Shown: one piece after another, positions 61,101-64,000 of the stretch
How positions within the stretch are numbered: position 1 is the stretch's first letter
How the letters are laid out: each line of letters begins with the position of its first letter
NCBI GenBank assembly: GCA_013398015.1
Contig: VZRR01013894.1
Coordinates: 248,001 to 312,000 of the forward strand
Direction: 5' to 3'
DNA from: Oreocharis arfaki
Lineage: Eukaryota; Chordata; Aves; Passeriformes; Paramythiidae
DNA: 64,000 nt
Program-made: the position numbers and the translations under genes
Notes under the pieces: model-generated
What the model was told of the DNA's origin: nothing
The model's input: only the letters and a program-made list of their open reading frames with translations
The model's database searches: none

Positions 61101-64000
61101 AGGAGAAAGCCAGTTTTGAAATGAGTGGTTCCAAGATAAACAAATTCAAACAAGTCCCTTTATACCTTTGCACTAGATTAGTAGGCAGGAGGAGCAACTT
61201 TTGCAATGCAGATATATCTGTCAGTGCAAACATGGTATTTACTGCATTCTTTTAAATGGCTATCTTTGCTTTGGAAGTTACTAATTTATATTCACAACAC
61301 ATCTATCTATAGGGTGAATCTACAACAATGGTGATTATCACAGATACCTTATGTATTTGTGATTTGGTGGCATGTATTATAACACAGAAGAGTGGCAGCA
61401 TATGTAGGAAATCAATTCATTGCATTCCTACAGTTCCAGTGACTGCTGAACTGTGGCTACAGAAAGATACAAAAGATGAGAATGGTTTTCCTCTCCTCAA
61501 AGAACTGCTGTTGAGAAAGCTAAGCCACCATTAGGTGGTGCCTAGGAATTGATAAAGAAAGAGAAGAACTTCCTACCTTGTGCATTCATTTTTGCAAAAG
61601 AACCATGAGCCAGTCTATTCTTTTGTGCACGTTTATCGGAAGAAATTGTCAACGACAGCCTACAAATTTCTTTAAGGAGAATGCACTGTACAGAAATAAA
61701 TCAGCAGCAAAATCAGACACTAGATTGAAAAACTGCATCAGATGAGTCTATTTTTAATATATGCTAAAATATGCCTTTTGCTATTTAGGATGAATAAATT
61801 AAATTGCTATTTTCCATGTAACCCTATGACCTCCTAGGGGGTTATTTTCCGTACAGTGTTTTGAAGGGGAAAAAGAAATCCCTCAGGATCCCTAAGTTCT
61901 TCTGCTGTGAAAGATCTGAACTGAGATAGCTGGAGGCAAGAAACAGCACAGTTCCCGATTCTAATACCATTCAGTGTACTCCTATTAGATAAGTGCCATT
62001 TAATTGTAATTCCAAAAACATCTCCTCTTTAAATGGCTGAAGTCTTGTTTTGCTAACAGGTTTTTGTTTCATTTTGTGAAATGCATGGATTTGAGTTTAA
62101 ACTACTATAAAATTGCATAATGTGTCCTGTGCTTAAAATGCAATTGATTAACAAAACTTGTATCTCCTATTAAACTCATATTTCTGATTTTCCCCCATAC
62201 CGTTACTTTTCCCATGTCCGTGCCTTCACCATAGTTTGTGGCTACGGTGGATTCTCTATACAGTTATTTTGCAATATTATCAGGGGCCTTTTTTTCCCCC
62301 TTGCCACTCCTCATGCCTACAAAGAGGCTATACTGAACTAAATGACAAGGTTGTGTGCTGGAATCCCGAAAAAGTCACTTCCTGGGAAAACTGAAAACAA
62401 TATTTGCAATGCAAAGAAGAAGAGCACCACACGTGGGATAAACCAGAGACTGACACATGCTGATTGATAGGGGAAGGCTTTCAAGGCAAGTTTAAGACAG
62501 GAAAGAGAACGATACGAAAAAAACTCTGAAAATGCATTTGGCTTGAGGGGGAGCCAAGTTGTGCAGGACCTTGCAAGCACAGAGATTGGTCCTATAGCAG
62601 GGAACATGGTACAGCAGAGATTTCAAACTAGTGATAGCTATGAGCAGGATGGCAGGTGAGAACAGAACCTAAGCACAACTCATTTGGGTGTGCTGAAAGG
62701 AATTGGGAGGAACACAGTACAGATATAAAGAGGGCAGCTATATGAGTAAAGGAGGAAGATGAGCTTGATTGGATCCATGGTTTCCTCAGTGAGAAGGTCA
62801 GGGAAGGGATTTAGTGCTGGTCCATGTAATGTATAAAAGGTAACAGGAAAGTATAAATCATAATCCCAATGATTTGGGATTATGAGAAGTGAGAAGAGCA
62901 GAGGAGAGCAGGAAGGGATCAAGGTTTCAGCTTTACTGACTGGAATTAGTCTTGTTTTCCTTTATCTCTAGTTGCCCTAGAATACTCTCATGGCTGCAAA
63001 GCACTGTAAGATGTTTAGGTGATCAAGGCTCTAGGGTGGCTGTTCCAGGGGACCTCAGCAAATGTTAGCTGGCTATTCTGTTGTCCCTATACATGCACAT
63101 TAAATTGAATATTATACCATATATCTGGAACAGTAGAGAATGTCTTGACATCAGGGAACCTCAAACACCTATCTATCAGAGAGTAGATGTTCACAAGATC
63201 TTTTACACAGATTTCAGAAAATTTAAAGAATTCCCACCATACTCTTTTAGTCAGTATTAAACACAAATAAACACATAGAACTGAGATATATTCTTATGGA
63301 TTATACATTCTCTCATTATTATTTTCTCAGGTTCTGTCACTAATGAAAGCCATAAAAGTCACATATAAATCCTGCATGTTAATTAGTTTAGACAATTGTT
63401 AGTGAATATTTAATATCTATTATTCTAATAATATAATAACTAATTTCTATACAGTGAAAAGCTGCAGTGATGATTAATGAAATGGCATGCACTTACACTG
63501 TCTTTGTTAGCAATGTCCAAATGTGGTCCTAGTTGTATTTATTTAGGACTGTTTATTCTCCCTGTGGATTTAGTCCCGCTGTCCTGCACCAGCCAGTGCA
63601 CAGTAGAGCTGTGTCACTGCAGTCACCTCACACTTCAACACACTGTGGTGTGAAAGCTGCCAGACCTCCTTTGCACCTCCACTGCTCCCTTACTGGCCCA
63701 CATGCCATTCTCAACCTTCTTCCTCCTGCACATCCACTGATAATCCCACATGCCTCTAATGCCTGTGCCTGTTAGTCACAGAAGTGTCTGACTTGAGAGC
63801 TCTGCTTCTAGGCCACCCATGCTCTGCAAGAGACCCTTGTAGTAGATTAGTACATTGGACTACTAAGTTTGACTTCAGCATCGATGTCACCTTGCAGCAG
63901 AGCATCACTTTTTTCAATGAGCTGTGGAAAATGAACAATTTTTCTTGTTTTGATCATCCCACCTACTTGCTGGACTTCTTGCTCCTCAGTTCTCGTATTG

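Larger units (their letters stand above)
52139..64000. other. Right-hand noncoding stretch with scattered repeats
   Basis: Apart from two CR1 fragments and a GT-rich run I see no confident feature. A block at about 54711-54796 follows an unusually strong pyrimidine tract plus cag (ccaccccc-type sequence at 54678-54710) and has a donor-like AACAAG gttacc; it is discussed as a finding and not called as an exon. The remaining frames on both strands look like chance. Confidence 0.5.

Overview
The window looks like AT-rich, CpG-poor genomic DNA from a bird. It carries several 3'-end fragments of CR1 LINEs, the typical avian retroposon, and one solo LTR of the avian ERV type whose ends are TGTCCTGGTT-like inverted repeats. 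There are no operons and no compact genes. Protein-coding information is split into short exons with GT-AG introns, so most long open frames here are chance. All calls come from reading the sequence and from remembered protein families; no database search was run.

Region 1 (1-7573) is the 5' flank of the main gene, with no recognisable exon. Region 2 (7574-22856) holds the complete coding part of TC2N (tandem C2 domains nuclear protein) on the + strand: 11 coding exons, all with GT-AG borders and consistent phases, 1,461 nt including the stop, 486 residues. Its introns contain two CR1 fragments, a poly(A) run and a 7-N assembly gap. Region 3 (about 22.86-40.34 kb) shows no gene; it has low-complexity A-rich runs and an AT-rich patch with a perfect hairpin flanked by 19-bp direct repeats.

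Region 4 (about 40.3-52.1 kb) is the most interesting. It starts with an isolated CpG island containing a YY1-type AAGATGGCG motif. Downstream on the + strand come several short exon-like blocks. In order, they resemble successive pieces of the CatSper auxiliary subunit beta (CATSPERB). In human, CATSPERB is the next gene 3' of TC2N in the same orientation. The best block (49818-49916) keeps both splice sites and an open frame; others carry stops, lack donors, or end at a solo LTR. CatSper subunits, including CatSper beta, are reported lost in birds, so I read this as a decaying CATSPERB locus. The synteny and collinearity are stronger evidence than any single block. Region 5 (about 52.1-64 kb) has two more CR1 fragments and a GT-rich stretch, with no confident gene.

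TC2N is an intracellular tandem-C2 protein, and CATSPERB belongs to a sperm-tail calcium channel. They are neighbours by synteny; nothing in the sequence suggests a shared function.
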